A stretch of DNA of 64,000 bases, taken from an uncultured Massilia sp. Lineage in GTDB: Bacteria; Pseudomonadota; Gammaproteobacteria; Burkholderiales; Burkholderiaceae_D. The stretch lies in contig CAJYXO010000109.1 of assembly GCA_913778765.1 (NCBI GenBank), positions 1-64,000 on the forward strand. Direction: 5' to 3'. The position numbers and the translations under genes were made by a program. The notes beneath the pieces were generated by a model. That model saw nothing but the letters and a program-made list of their open reading frames with translations, was not told the DNA's origin and did no database searches. Below, piece after piece: positions 25,667 through 34,022 of this stretch (the first letter of the stretch is position 1; every line of letters starts with the position of its first letter).

Positions 25667-25675
25667 ATTGACCCC

Positions 25676-25797
25676 GTCATTCCCGCGCAGGCGGGAATCC
25701 AAGCTTCAGTCCGTCATTCCCGCGCAGGCGGGAATCCAAGTTTGTCGAGCTGACATGACGTACGCAGAACCTGGGTTCCCGCCTGCGCGCGAACGAC
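25676..25797. repeat. REP cluster (BIME-like element) 3, three palindromic units
   Basis: Two direct copies of GTCATTCCCGCGCAGGCGGG start at 25676 and 25713, each followed by AATCCAAG. A third, inverted unit, GAACCTGGGTTCCCGCCTGC, ends near 25797. This is the only element of the four with three units, and it marks the gap between puuE and xdhA. Confidence 0.85.
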
Positions 25798-25905
25798 GAA
25801 GTCGTGGTCATATTTAGTATTGCTGATATCTAAAATCAACAATTAATTATATGTAGCACCCCCACCAGTGTTAATCTCGCACGCTGCGCAAAATCCGAGG
25901 CACCC
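25798..25905 (+). promoter_or_regulatory. Probable promoter region of the xdh operon
   Basis: A very A/T-rich stretch (about 25810-25860, including TTGCTGATATC and CAATTAATTATATG) lies between the REP cluster and xdhA. GAGG at 25897-25900 is a suitable ribosome site 5 bp before ATG 25906. No exact promoter hexamers are claimed. Confidence 0.4.
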
Positions 25906-27366
25906 ATGTCCACACCGATCCGATTCTTCTACCGCGGCGCCGTCCAGGAAGTCAGCAACGTCGCGCCCATGCAGACCGTCCTGCAGCACCTGCGGGAAGA
26001 CCTGCATTGCACCGGCACCAAGGAAGGCTGTGCCGAGGGCGATTGCGGCGCCTGCACCGTGGTGATCGGCTCGCTGGAAAACGGCAAGCTCGAGATGAAG
26101 GCGGTAAATGCCTGCATCCAGTTCACCCCGACCCTCGACGGCAAGGCCCTGTTCACGGTCGAAGACCTGGCCCAGGGCAGCCAGCTGCATCCCGTGCAGC
26201 AGGCCCTGGTCGAATGCCATGGCTCGCAGTGCGGCTTCTGCACGCCGGGTTTCGCGATGTCGTTGTGGGGCATGTATCTCAAGACGGCAACCTGCCCCTC
26301 GCGCCGCGACATCGACGACACACTGTCCGGCAACTTGTGCCGCTGCACCGGCTACCGTCCCATCGTCGACGCCGCGCGCCGCATGAGCGAGCTGCCGCGC
26401 GTGGACTTCGACCGCGAAGCGCTGGCGGCCACGCTGCGCGGCCTGCAGCGCGAAGCCGGAACGGTTTATAGCGCCCAGGGCCAGACCTTCCACGCCCCGC
26501 GCAGCGTCGACGAGCTGGTGGCCGCGCGCGCCGCCCATCCGCAGGCGGTGCTGCTGGCCGGTTCGACCGACGTCGGCCTGTGGGTCACCAAGCAGATGCG
26601 CGAACTCACCGACATCATCTACCTCGGCCACGTCGAAGAACTCAAGAACGTGCGCGAGCAGGGCGGCCTGCTCGAGATCGGCGCCGGCGTCTCGCTGAAC
26701 GACGCCTATGCCGCCATCTGCGCACGCTATCCGGAACTGTCCGAAATGTGGCAGCGCTTCGCCTCGCTCCCGATCCGCAATGCCGGCACCCTGGGCGGCA
26801 ACGTCGCCAACGGTTCGCCGATCGGCGACTCGATGCCCTGGCTGATCGCCCTGAACGCCGCCATCGTGCTGCGCGGTGCGAGCGGCGAGCGCGCGATGCC
26901 GCTGGAAGACTTCTACCTCGGCTACCAGCAGAAAGACCTGCAGCCGGGCGAGTTCGTGCAGGCGCTGCGGATTCCGCTGCCGCGCGCCGGCCTTGCCTTC
27001 CGCACCTATAAACTGGCGAAGCGCTTCGACCAGGACATCTCGGCCGTCTGCGCCGCCTTCGCCGTCGCGCTGGATGGTGACATCGTGCGAGGCGCGCGCA
27101 TCGCCTTCGGCGGCATGGCCGCGACCCCGAAGCGCGCCGCGCTGGCGGAAGCCGCATTGAAGGGCCGCGCCTGGGACGAGGCCGCCGTGAAGGAAGCGAT
27201 GGCCGCCCTGGCCCGGGATTACGCGCCGCTGAGCGACATGCGCGCCTCGAGCGCCTACCGCATGCAGGCCGCGCAGAACCTGCTGCGCCGCTTCTGGCTC
27301 GAGACGCGGCGGGAGAATCCGCTTCCCGCGGAAGCACTGAACGTATTTGCGCAAGCGAGCGCCTGA
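25906..27366 (+). CDS. xdhA: Xanthine dehydrogenase small subunit (Fe-S/FAD)
   Basis: A 486-residue cytoplasmic subunit carrying two [2Fe-2S] clusters and FAD. The first cluster motif is [19 protein letters not shown], and the second uses CGFCTPGF and CRCTGYRPI. The FAD domain starts near residue 190 and shows [11 protein letters not shown] and [19 protein letters not shown]. Electrons from the molybdenum subunit pass through these centres to NAD+ during oxidation of hypoxanthine and xanthine to urate. It is the first gene of a tight xdhA-xdhB-xdhC-guaD run, with 12 bp to xdhB. The two-subunit split (A plus B) is the usual proteobacterial layout. Confidence 0.96.
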   Translation: MSTPIRFFYRGAVQEVSNVAPMQTVLQHLREDLHCTGTKEGCAEGDCGACTVVIGSLENGKLEMKAVNACIQFTPTLDGKALFTVEDLAQGSQLHPVQQALVECHGSQCGFCTPGFAMSLWGMYLKTATCPSRRDIDDTLSGNLCRCTGYRPIVDAARRMSELPRVDFDREALAATLRGLQREAGTVYSAQGQTFHAPRSVDELVAARAAHPQAVLLAGSTDVGLWVTKQMRELTDIIYLGHVEELKNVREQGGLLEIGAGVSLNDAYAAICARYPELSEMWQRFASLPIRNAGTLGGNVANGSPIGDSMPWLIALNAAIVLRGASGERAMPLEDFYLGYQQKDLQPGEFVQALRIPLPRAGLAFRTYKLAKRFDQDISAVCAAFAVALDGDIVRGARIAFGGMAATPKRAALAEAALKGRAWDEAAVKEAMAALARDYAPLSDMRASSAYRMQAAQNLLRRFWLETRRENPLPAEALNVFAQASA

Positions 27367-27378
27367 GGAGACCGGACC

Positions 27379-29718
27379 ATGAACGACATGAGCGCACCGG
27401 ATGTGAACACGGCGGCGTGGACGGCGGTCGGCGTCTCGCGGGCCCACGAATCGGCCCGCCTGCATGTGCTGGGCCAGGCCGACTACACCGACGACATCGC
27501 CGAAGTCCGCGGCACCCTGCACGCGGCGCTGGGCCTGTCCAGCAAACCGCACGCGAAGATCGTCGCGATCGACCTGGACGCGGTCCGCGCCAGCCGCGGC
27601 GTGGTGGCGGCCTACACCGCCCGGGACATCCCCGGCGTCAACGACTGCGGCCCCATCATCCACGACGATCCGATCCTGGCCGACGGCCTGGTCCAGTACG
27701 TGGGCCAGCCGGTCTTCATCGTGGTCGCGGACACCCACGACAACGCGCGCCGCGCCGCGAAGAAGGGCGTCGTCACCTACGAAGAACTGCCGGCCATCCT
27801 GACCCCGCAGGCGGCGCGCGCCGCGCAGAGCTACGTGCTGCCGCCGATGCGCCTGGCGCGCGGCGACGCCAGGTCCGCCTTCGAACGCGCCCCGCGCACG
27901 GTGAAGGGCGAGCTGTACGTGGGCGGCCAGGAGCAGTTCTACCTCGAAGGCCAGATCGCCTACGCCATCCCGCAGGAAAACGATGGGCTCCTGGTGCTGT
28001 GCTCGACCCAGCACCCGAGCGAGATGCAGCACGTGGTCGCGCACGCGCTGGGCCTGCATTCGCACCATGTGGTGGTCGAATGCCGGCGCATGGGCGGCGG
28101 CTTCGGCGGCAAGGAGTCGCAGTCGGCGCTGTGGGCCGCCGCCGCCGCGATTTCGGCCAGGCTGACGGGCCGCGCGGTCAAGCTGCGCGCCGACCGCGAC
28201 GACGACATGCTCGTCACCGGCAAGCGCCACTGCTTCCACTACGAATACGAAGTCGGCTACGACGACGAGGGGCGCATCGTCGCGGCGAAGGTCGACATGG
28301 TCTCGCGCGCCGGCTACTCGGCGGATCTTTCGGGCCCGGTCGCCACGCGCGCGGTCTGCCACTTCGACAATACCTATTACCTGTCCGACGTCGACATCCG
28401 CGCCGCCTGCGGCAAGACGAATACGCAGTCGAACACCGCCTTCCGCGGCTTCGGCGGCCCGCAGGGCGCGATCGCGATGGAGTACGTGCTCGACGAGATC
28501 GCGCGCAATCTGGGCCGCGATGCCTTGGATGTGCGCAAGCTGAACTTCTACGGCAAGCATGACGACAATACCGGGCGCAACGTCACGCCCTACGGCCAGG
28601 TCATCGTCGACAACGTGATCCACGAATTGGTCGACGAACTCGAAGGCACAAGCGACTACCGCGCGCGCCGTTCAGCCGTCGACGCCTTCAACGCCGCCAG
28701 CCCGGTGCTGAAGAAGGGCCTGGCGCTCACGCCGGTCAAGTTCGGCATCGCCTTCAACGTCACCCACCTGAACCAGGCGGGCGCGCTGGTGCATGTGTAC
28801 GTGGACGGTTCCATCCTCGTCAACCACGGCGGCACCGAGATGGGGCAGGGCGTCAACACCAAGGTCATGCAGGTGGTGGCGCACGAGCTGGGCGTGGACT
28901 TGCAGCGCGTGCGCATCACCGCCACCAATACCAGCAAGGTCGCGAATACCTCGGCCACCGCGGCGTCGACCGGCGCGGACCTGAACGGCAAGGCGGCCCA
29001 GGATGCGGCCCGCCAAATCCGCGAGCGCCTGGCCGCCTTCGCCGTCAAGCAGCATGGCGGCGCGGTCGAGGATGTGCGCTTCGCGCTGGACACCGTGTTC
29101 GTGAATGGCCAGGCGATCCCCTTCGGCGAACTGGTGGCGAAAGCCTACCTGGCGCGCACCCAGCTCTGGTCGGACGGCTACTACGCCACCCCGGGCCTGT
29201 CCTGGGACCCGAAGACCATGACCGGCCGCCCCTTCTCCTACTTCGCGTATGGCGCGGCGGTGTCGGAAGTGATCGTCGATACACTCACCGGCGAATGGAA
29301 GCTGCTGCGCGCCGACGCCCTGTACGACGCCGGCAAGTCGCTCAACCCGGCCATCGACATCGGCCAGGTCGAAGGCGCCTTCATCCAGGGCATGGGCTGG
29401 CTGACCACCGAGGAACTGTGGTGGAACGACGGCGGCAAGCTGATGACGCATGCACCGTCGACGTATAAAATCCCGGCGGTGTCGGACTGCCCGGAAGACT
29501 TCCGCGTGCGCCTGTTCGAGAACCGCAACGTCGAGGACTCGATCCACCGCTCGAAAGCCGTGGGCGAGCCGCCGCTGCTGCTGCCGTTCTCGGTGTTCTT
29601 CGCGATCCGCGATGCGATTTCCAGCGTCGGTGGCCACAAGCTCAATCCGCCGCTGAACGCGCCGGCGACCAGCGAAGCGATTCTCAACGCTGTCGCGGCA
29701 GTCCAGGCGGGCGCCTGA
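27379..29718 (+). CDS. xdhB: Xanthine dehydrogenase molybdenum-binding large subunit
   Basis: A 779-residue molybdopterin subunit where hypoxanthine and xanthine are hydroxylated. The N-terminal a/b-hammerhead domain begins GVSRAHESARLHVLGQADY. Molybdenum-cofactor domains contain EGQIAYAIPQE, CRRMGGGFGGKESQ, FRGFGGPQGAIAMEY and the C-terminal GEPPLLLPFSVFFAIRDA, which includes the catalytic-glutamate motif GEPP. No signal peptide is present. Together with XdhA it forms an alpha2beta2-type heterotetramer by family knowledge. It follows xdhA by 12 bp and is separated from xdhC by one base, so expression is coupled. Confidence 0.96.
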   Translation: MNDMSAPDVNTAAWTAVGVSRAHESARLHVLGQADYTDDIAEVRGTLHAALGLSSKPHAKIVAIDLDAVRASRGVVAAYTARDIPGVNDCGPIIHDDPILADGLVQYVGQPVFIVVADTHDNARRAAKKGVVTYEELPAILTPQAARAAQSYVLPPMRLARGDARSAFERAPRTVKGELYVGGQEQFYLEGQIAYAIPQENDGLLVLCSTQHPSEMQHVVAHALGLHSHHVVVECRRMGGGFGGKESQSALWAAAAAISARLTGRAVKLRADRDDDMLVTGKRHCFHYEYEVGYDDEGRIVAAKVDMVSRAGYSADLSGPVATRAVCHFDNTYYLSDVDIRAACGKTNTQSNTAFRGFGGPQGAIAMEYVLDEIARNLGRDALDVRKLNFYGKHDDNTGRNVTPYGQVIVDNVIHELVDELEGTSDYRARRSAVDAFNAASPVLKKGLALTPVKFGIAFNVTHLNQAGALVHVYVDGSILVNHGGTEMGQGVNTKVMQVVAHELGVDLQRVRITATNTSKVANTSATAASTGADLNGKAAQDAARQIRERLAAFAVKQHGGAVEDVRFALDTVFVNGQAIPFGELVAKAYLARTQLWSDGYYATPGLSWDPKTMTGRPFSYFAYGAAVSEVIVDTLTGEWKLLRADALYDAGKSLNPAIDIGQVEGAFIQGMGWLTTEELWWNDGGKLMTHAPSTYKIPAVSDCPEDFRVRLFENRNVEDSIHRSKAVGEPPLLLPFSVFFAIRDAISSVGGHKLNPPLNAPATSEAILNAVAAVQAGA

Positions 29719-29719
29719 C

Positions 29720-30718
29720 ATGGAAGACTGGTTGAGCGCCGCGGCGGAAAACGCCGGGCTCCATGCTGTGCTGGTGACGGTCGCCGCGGTCGAAGGATCG
29801 GTGCCGCGCGAACCCGGCGCGAAGATGCTGGTCGATGCCGCACGCCAGTGGGGCACGGTCGGCGGCGGCCACCTGGAATTGCGCGGTCTCGACACCGCAC
29901 GCGCCATGCTGGAGAACGGCGAAGCCCGCCGCCTGGAACGCTTCCCGCTCGGCCCCAGCCTGGGCCAGTGCTGCGGCGGGGTGGTGCACCTGGCCTTCGA
30001 ACTGCTCGACGCCGGGCACGCCGCCGTGCTGGCAGCGCGCAGGAACGAAGACAGCTGGCGCCTGGTCGCCCTCGACGGCGCGCCGGACCTGGCGCTGTTC
30101 GACGCGCAGGCGCAACGGATCCATGGCGGCGCAACCCCGGACTTTACACGGAGCCAAGGCACTCATATCATGCGCGGTCCGGACGAGCGGCGCTGGCTGG
30201 TGGACAAAGTCGAAGCCCCGAAAGACCACCTCATGCTGTTCGGCGCCGGCCACGTCGGCGCGGCGATCGTGCGCGCCCTGGCCGAACTGCCCTGCCGCGT
30301 GACCTGGGTCGACGAGCGCGAGGCGCTGTTCCCCGCGCAGCTGCCCGCCAACGTGACGGTCGAGGCCACCGATACGCCGGAAGCGCTGGCCGAACAGGCG
30401 CCGGCGGCGACCTGCTTCCTCGTCATGACGCACAGCCACGCGCTCGACCAGCGCCTGGCCGAAGCGATCCTGAAACGCCCCGGCTTCGATGCCGACTGGT
30501 TCGGCCTGATCGGCTCGAACACCAAGCGCAAGCAGTTCGAACACCGCCTGGCCGAGCGCGGCGTCGGGCGGGCGCGCCTGGAGGCGATGGTGTGCCCGAT
30601 CGGCGTGCCCGGCATCGAGGGCAAGGCGCCGGCCGTGATCGCGGTGGCCGTGGCCGCGCAGTTGCTGATGGTGTGGGAAGCCCGCACCGCCAATCCCGCT
30701 TCAACAGAAAGAATCTAA
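29720..30718 (+). CDS. xdhC: Xanthine dehydrogenase accessory factor XdhC
   Basis: A 332-residue cytoplasmic chaperone that inserts sulfurated molybdenum cofactor into XdhB. The N-terminal XdhC/CoxI domain has GSVPREPGAKMLVD, GTVGGGHLE and the LGQCCGGVVHL cysteine motif. The C-terminal Rossmann domain has LMLFGAGHVGAAIVRAL and FGLIGSNTKRKQFEHRL. It starts one base after the xdhB stop. Its own TAA stop overlaps the guaD ATG (TAATG), a strong sign of translational coupling. All motifs are intact and length is normal. Confidence 0.94.
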   Translation: MEDWLSAAAENAGLHAVLVTVAAVEGSVPREPGAKMLVDAARQWGTVGGGHLELRGLDTARAMLENGEARRLERFPLGPSLGQCCGGVVHLAFELLDAGHAAVLAARRNEDSWRLVALDGAPDLALFDAQAQRIHGGATPDFTRSQGTHIMRGPDERRWLVDKVEAPKDHLMLFGAGHVGAAIVRALAELPCRVTWVDEREALFPAQLPANVTVEATDTPEALAEQAPAATCFLVMTHSHALDQRLAEAILKRPGFDADWFGLIGSNTKRKQFEHRLAERGVGRARLEAMVCPIGVPGIEGKAPAVIAVAVAAQLLMVWEARTANPASTERI

Positions 30719-32034
30719 TGTCGATGGACACCCAGAACCTGCAGGCCTACCGAGCGAGCCTGCTGCATTTTCACGCCGATCCGGCATTCGCCGCGGATGC
30801 GCATGCCTGGCATGCGGACGGCCTGCTGGTCGTCGAGGATGGCCGCATCAAGGCGGCCGGCGACTACGACCGGCTGGCGCCGACGCTGCCGGCCGGCGTC
30901 CAGGTGCGGGACTACCGCGGCCATATCATCACGCCCGGCTTCATCGACACCCACCTGCATTTCCCGCAGACCGACATGATCGCCTCGCCGGCGCCGGGCC
31001 TGCTGCCGTGGCTGGAAAACTTCACCTTCCCGACCGAGCGCCAGTTCCAGGACCCGGCGCATGGCCGCGTGGTGGCCGACTTCTTCCTCGACGAGCTGCT
31101 GAGGAACGGCACCACCACGGCCCTGGTCTACTGCACCGTGCACAAGGCGTCGGTGGACGCGCTGTTCGAGGCCAGCAGCGCCCGCAACTTGCGCATGGGC
31201 GGCGGCAAGGTGCTGATGGACCGCCACTGCCCGGACTTCCTGCAGGACACCGCCGACCTGCGCGAAAGCGAGGAACTGATCCGGAAGTGGCACAACCAGG
31301 GCAGGAACATGTACGCAATCACCCCGCGTTTCGCCCCGACCTCGACCGAAGCCCAGCTGGCCGCCACCGGCGAGCTGGCGCGCGCCTACCCGGACACCTT
31401 CATCCAGACCCACGTCTCGGAAAACCAGGACGAATGCAAGTGGGTGGGCGAGCTGTTCCCGCAGCGCCGCAGCTACCTGGACGTCTACGACCACGACGGC
31501 CTGATGCGTCCGCGCGCCATGTATGGCCACTGCATCTGGCTGGACGATGCCGACTTTGCGCGCATGGCGGAGACCGGGGCGGCGATCTCGCACTGCCCGA
31601 CCTCGAACCTGTTCCTCGGCAGCGGCCTGTTCGACATCGCGCGCGCGGACAACGCCGGGGCCCTGGTCTCGCTGGGCACGGACGTGGGGGCGGGCACCTC
31701 GTTCTCGATGTTGCAAACCATGAATGAAGCGTATAAAGTTGCGCGACTGAAAGGCAGCTACCTCCCGGCCCTGCGCATGTTCTACCTGGCGACGCTGGGC
31801 GCCGCGCGCAGCATGCAGCTCGAAGGCACGATCGGGAATTTTGCCCCGGGGCTCGAGGCCGATTTCATCGTGCTCGACCCGAAGGCCACGCCGCTGCTGG
31901 CGCGCCGCACCGCGCATAGCAACACGCTCGAGGAAACCCTGTTTGCGCTGGCCATGCTGGGCGATGACCGCGCCATCCGCGCCACCTATGCGGCCGGCGG
32001 TCTGGTCCACGAGCGGGACGCTGCCCCGACGTAA
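30718..32034 (+). CDS. guaD: Guanine deaminase
   Basis: A 438-residue amidohydrolase that deaminates guanine to xanthine, feeding XdhAB. The metal-binding motif PGFIDTHLHFPQTDMIAS is the guanine-deaminase form of HxH. Further zinc ligands and substrate residues lie in PTERQFQDPAHG, FIQTHVSENQDE, YGHCIWLDDAD and SLGTDVGAGTSFSML. No signal peptide is present. The ATG at 30718 overlaps the xdhC stop; a second ATG two codons later could also serve. It closes the xdh operon, 27 bp before the exported adenosine-deaminase-like gene. Confidence 0.96.
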   Translation: MSMDTQNLQAYRASLLHFHADPAFAADAHAWHADGLLVVEDGRIKAAGDYDRLAPTLPAGVQVRDYRGHIITPGFIDTHLHFPQTDMIASPAPGLLPWLENFTFPTERQFQDPAHGRVVADFFLDELLRNGTTTALVYCTVHKASVDALFEASSARNLRMGGGKVLMDRHCPDFLQDTADLRESEELIRKWHNQGRNMYAITPRFAPTSTEAQLAATGELARAYPDTFIQTHVSENQDECKWVGELFPQRRSYLDVYDHDGLMRPRAMYGHCIWLDDADFARMAETGAAISHCPTSNLFLGSGLFDIARADNAGALVSLGTDVGAGTSFSMLQTMNEAYKVARLKGSYLPALRMFYLATLGAARSMQLEGTIGNFAPGLEADFIVLDPKATPLLARRTAHSNTLEETLFALAMLGDDRAIRATYAAGGLVHERDAAPT

Positions 32035-32061
32035 GCACCCCTGAACAGCCACGAGAACCTT

Positions 32062-33555
32062 ATGCAGAAGACCCTGAGCAGCAGCCTCCTGATCGCCGTC
32101 GCCGCCTTGGCGAGCGCCGGCGCGGGCGCGCGTCCCAACGCCGCCAACGCCAACGAAGCCGCCACCGCGCGCCACTATGCCTCCCTGATCGCGGGCGAGC
32201 CGAAGACGGCCGAGCTGACCATGTTCTTCACCCAGATGCCGAAGGGCGGGGACCTGCACCACCATTATTCGGGCGCGATCTACGCCGAGACCTATGTCGA
32301 CTTCCTCGACAGGCAGGGCTATTGCGTCAACAAGCAGACCTACCGGATCGAGACCGACAAGGCCGTGGTCGACGCCGAGCGCGCCAAGCCCCCCAAAGAG
32401 CGCAACTGCCTGGCCAGCGCCGACGTCTACGCCGACGACTTCACCTACCGCGAGCTGCTGCAGCGCTGGTCGAGCAAGGATTTTTATAACCACGGCGCCA
32501 ACCAGGCGCCGCCGGACCGCCAGTTCTTCCAGACCTTCGGCTACTTCGGCCCGGTCTCGAACGCCAACTTCCACGAAGGCCTGGTCGAGATCAAGGAACG
32601 CGCCATTCGTGAGAACGTCGGCTACATCGAGACCATGTTCAAGATGTCGCCGTTCGTCGTGAACAAGGACTTCGACGCCCAGGCCTGGCAGAACGCCCAC
32701 GACGACAAGGCCTTCGAAGCGCAGATGCGCGCCTGGATGGCCCAGCTCGACCAGGATGCGAAATTCAACGGCTCGATCGCCGACTTCGTCAAGAAGATCG
32801 ACGAAGCCGCCGCCGGCATCGACGACGAGCGCTTCACCATGCGCTACCAGACCTATGTGCTGCGGCTGCTGAATCCGTCGCAGGTGTTTTCCTCGATGCT
32901 GGCCGGCTTCAAGGCGGCGCAGAAGGACGACAAGATCGTCGGCGTGAACATCGTCGGGCAGGAGAGCCAGATGGTGTCGATGCGCGACTACACTCTGCAC
33001 ATGAAGATGTTCCGCTTCCTGAAGTCGGTCTACCCGGACGTGAAGGTGGCGCTGCACGCGGGCGAACTGGCGCTGGGCGACGTCCCGCCGGAAGACCTGC
33101 AGTACCATATCGACCAGGCCCTGAACCTGGCCGGCGCCGACCGCATCGGCCACGGCATCGACCTGGCCCATGAAACCAACGTGGTGGCGATCATGCAGCG
33201 CATGCGCGAGAAGGACATCCCGGTCGAGATCAACCTGACTTCGAACGCCTTCATCAACGGCGTGAAAGGCGAGAACCACCCGGTCACCCTGTACCGCAAA
33301 TACGGCGTGCCTTACGTGATCTCGACCGACGACGCCGGCGTGACCCGCCACAACCTGTCGAACGAATACGTGCTCTTCGCCAGCCGCTACAAGCCTGGCT
33401 ATGCGGAACTCAAGAAAGCCTCGTACAACAGCATCCGTTATTCCTTCCTGAATGCCGCCGACAAGGCGCGCCTGACCAAACAGCTGGACCAGCGTTTCGC
33501 CAGATTCGAGGGCGAAATCGCTCGCCTGGATCGCCAGGAAAAGGCTGCCAAGTAA
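32062..33555 (+). CDS. Exported adenosine deaminase family protein
   Basis: A 497-residue protein with a signal peptide (LSSSLLIAVAALASAGAGA), which is unusual because housekeeping adenosine deaminase is cytoplasmic and about 340 residues. The adenosine/AMP deaminase fold is clear: zinc HxH in KGGDLHHHYSGAIY, ALHAGELALGD (catalytic Glu), DRIGHGIDLAHE, and VISTDDAGVTRHNL. Extra residues around 60-150 are rich in acidic and aromatic positions and hold two cysteines (GYCVNKQ, RNCLAS), probably a disulfide. It resembles secreted ADGF/CECR1-type deaminases in plan. The predicted role is conversion of periplasmic adenosine or deoxyadenosine to inosine before uptake. It follows guaD by 27 bp. A 22-bp perfect palindrome lies just after its stop. 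Confidence 0.88.
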   Translation: MQKTLSSSLLIAVAALASAGAGARPNAANANEAATARHYASLIAGEPKTAELTMFFTQMPKGGDLHHHYSGAIYAETYVDFLDRQGYCVNKQTYRIETDKAVVDAERAKPPKERNCLASADVYADDFTYRELLQRWSSKDFYNHGANQAPPDRQFFQTFGYFGPVSNANFHEGLVEIKERAIRENVGYIETMFKMSPFVVNKDFDAQAWQNAHDDKAFEAQMRAWMAQLDQDAKFNGSIADFVKKIDEAAAGIDDERFTMRYQTYVLRLLNPSQVFSSMLAGFKAAQKDDKIVGVNIVGQESQMVSMRDYTLHMKMFRFLKSVYPDVKVALHAGELALGDVPPEDLQYHIDQALNLAGADRIGHGIDLAHETNVVAIMQRMREKDIPVEINLTSNAFINGVKGENHPVTLYRKYGVPYVISTDDAGVTRHNLSNEYVLFASRYKPGYAELKKASYNSIRYSFLNAADKARLTKQLDQRFARFEGEIARLDRQEKAAK

Positions 33556-34022
33556 TATTTACAGCACATCCGGCAGCGCTGCCGGATGGTCAAAATCTTG
33601 TCTAAAGCGTAAATCTGTCTCGCACACGCGACAAAATTCTTTGCCAAAAGGACAGATTTTCAGATTTTCGCACTCTGTGATTTCCCGCCAGCATGCACCC
33701 CTTATAATCGCGCCGACGACGTTTCTGCACGTTTGTAGGGAGAAACCCGGAAAATTATGGTTTCTTTAACAAATTTATACGGACAACGTATAAGTTGCTA
33801 AGAGAAATGATATTTGTCCGACATGGTGTGCTCATGCATGATCGGTGACGCGGCTAGATAAATTTGCAAGTTTTATGCGAATTGTCGCCATGTCATCAGT
33901 CTGACATATCCGCTTCCTATACTGCCGTGCTCCAAACTTGGAGGGGTAGCCCCTCCCCATAGATTTTCGCAGGGTCAAAGCTGCTGTTGTCGTTTTCACA
34001 ATAACACTCTAGGGAGTTTTTA
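33556..34022 (+). promoter_or_regulatory. 467-bp leader/control region of the downstream TonB receptor
   Basis: No gene is seen. A perfect 22-bp palindrome (33567-33588, arms CATCCGGCAGC) ends the previous operon. An operator-like dyad TTATACG-gacaa-CGTATAA spans 33775-33793. A second dyad, ATGTCA-6 bp-TGACAT, lies at 33890-33907 just before a possible -10 TATACT (33918-33923). A compact hairpin GGAGGGG-tag-CCCCTCC (33940-33956) would fall early in the transcript. TAGGGAG at about 34011-34017 is the ribosome site for ATG 34023. The number of dyads suggests tight control; no regulator can be named. Confidence 0.5.

Noticed and set aside
25676-25797. Regularly spaced palindromic repeats that could suggest a CRISPR array
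   Set aside because: Only three units, two orientations, and similar doublets elsewhere in the window; this is REP/BIME structure, with no cas genes.
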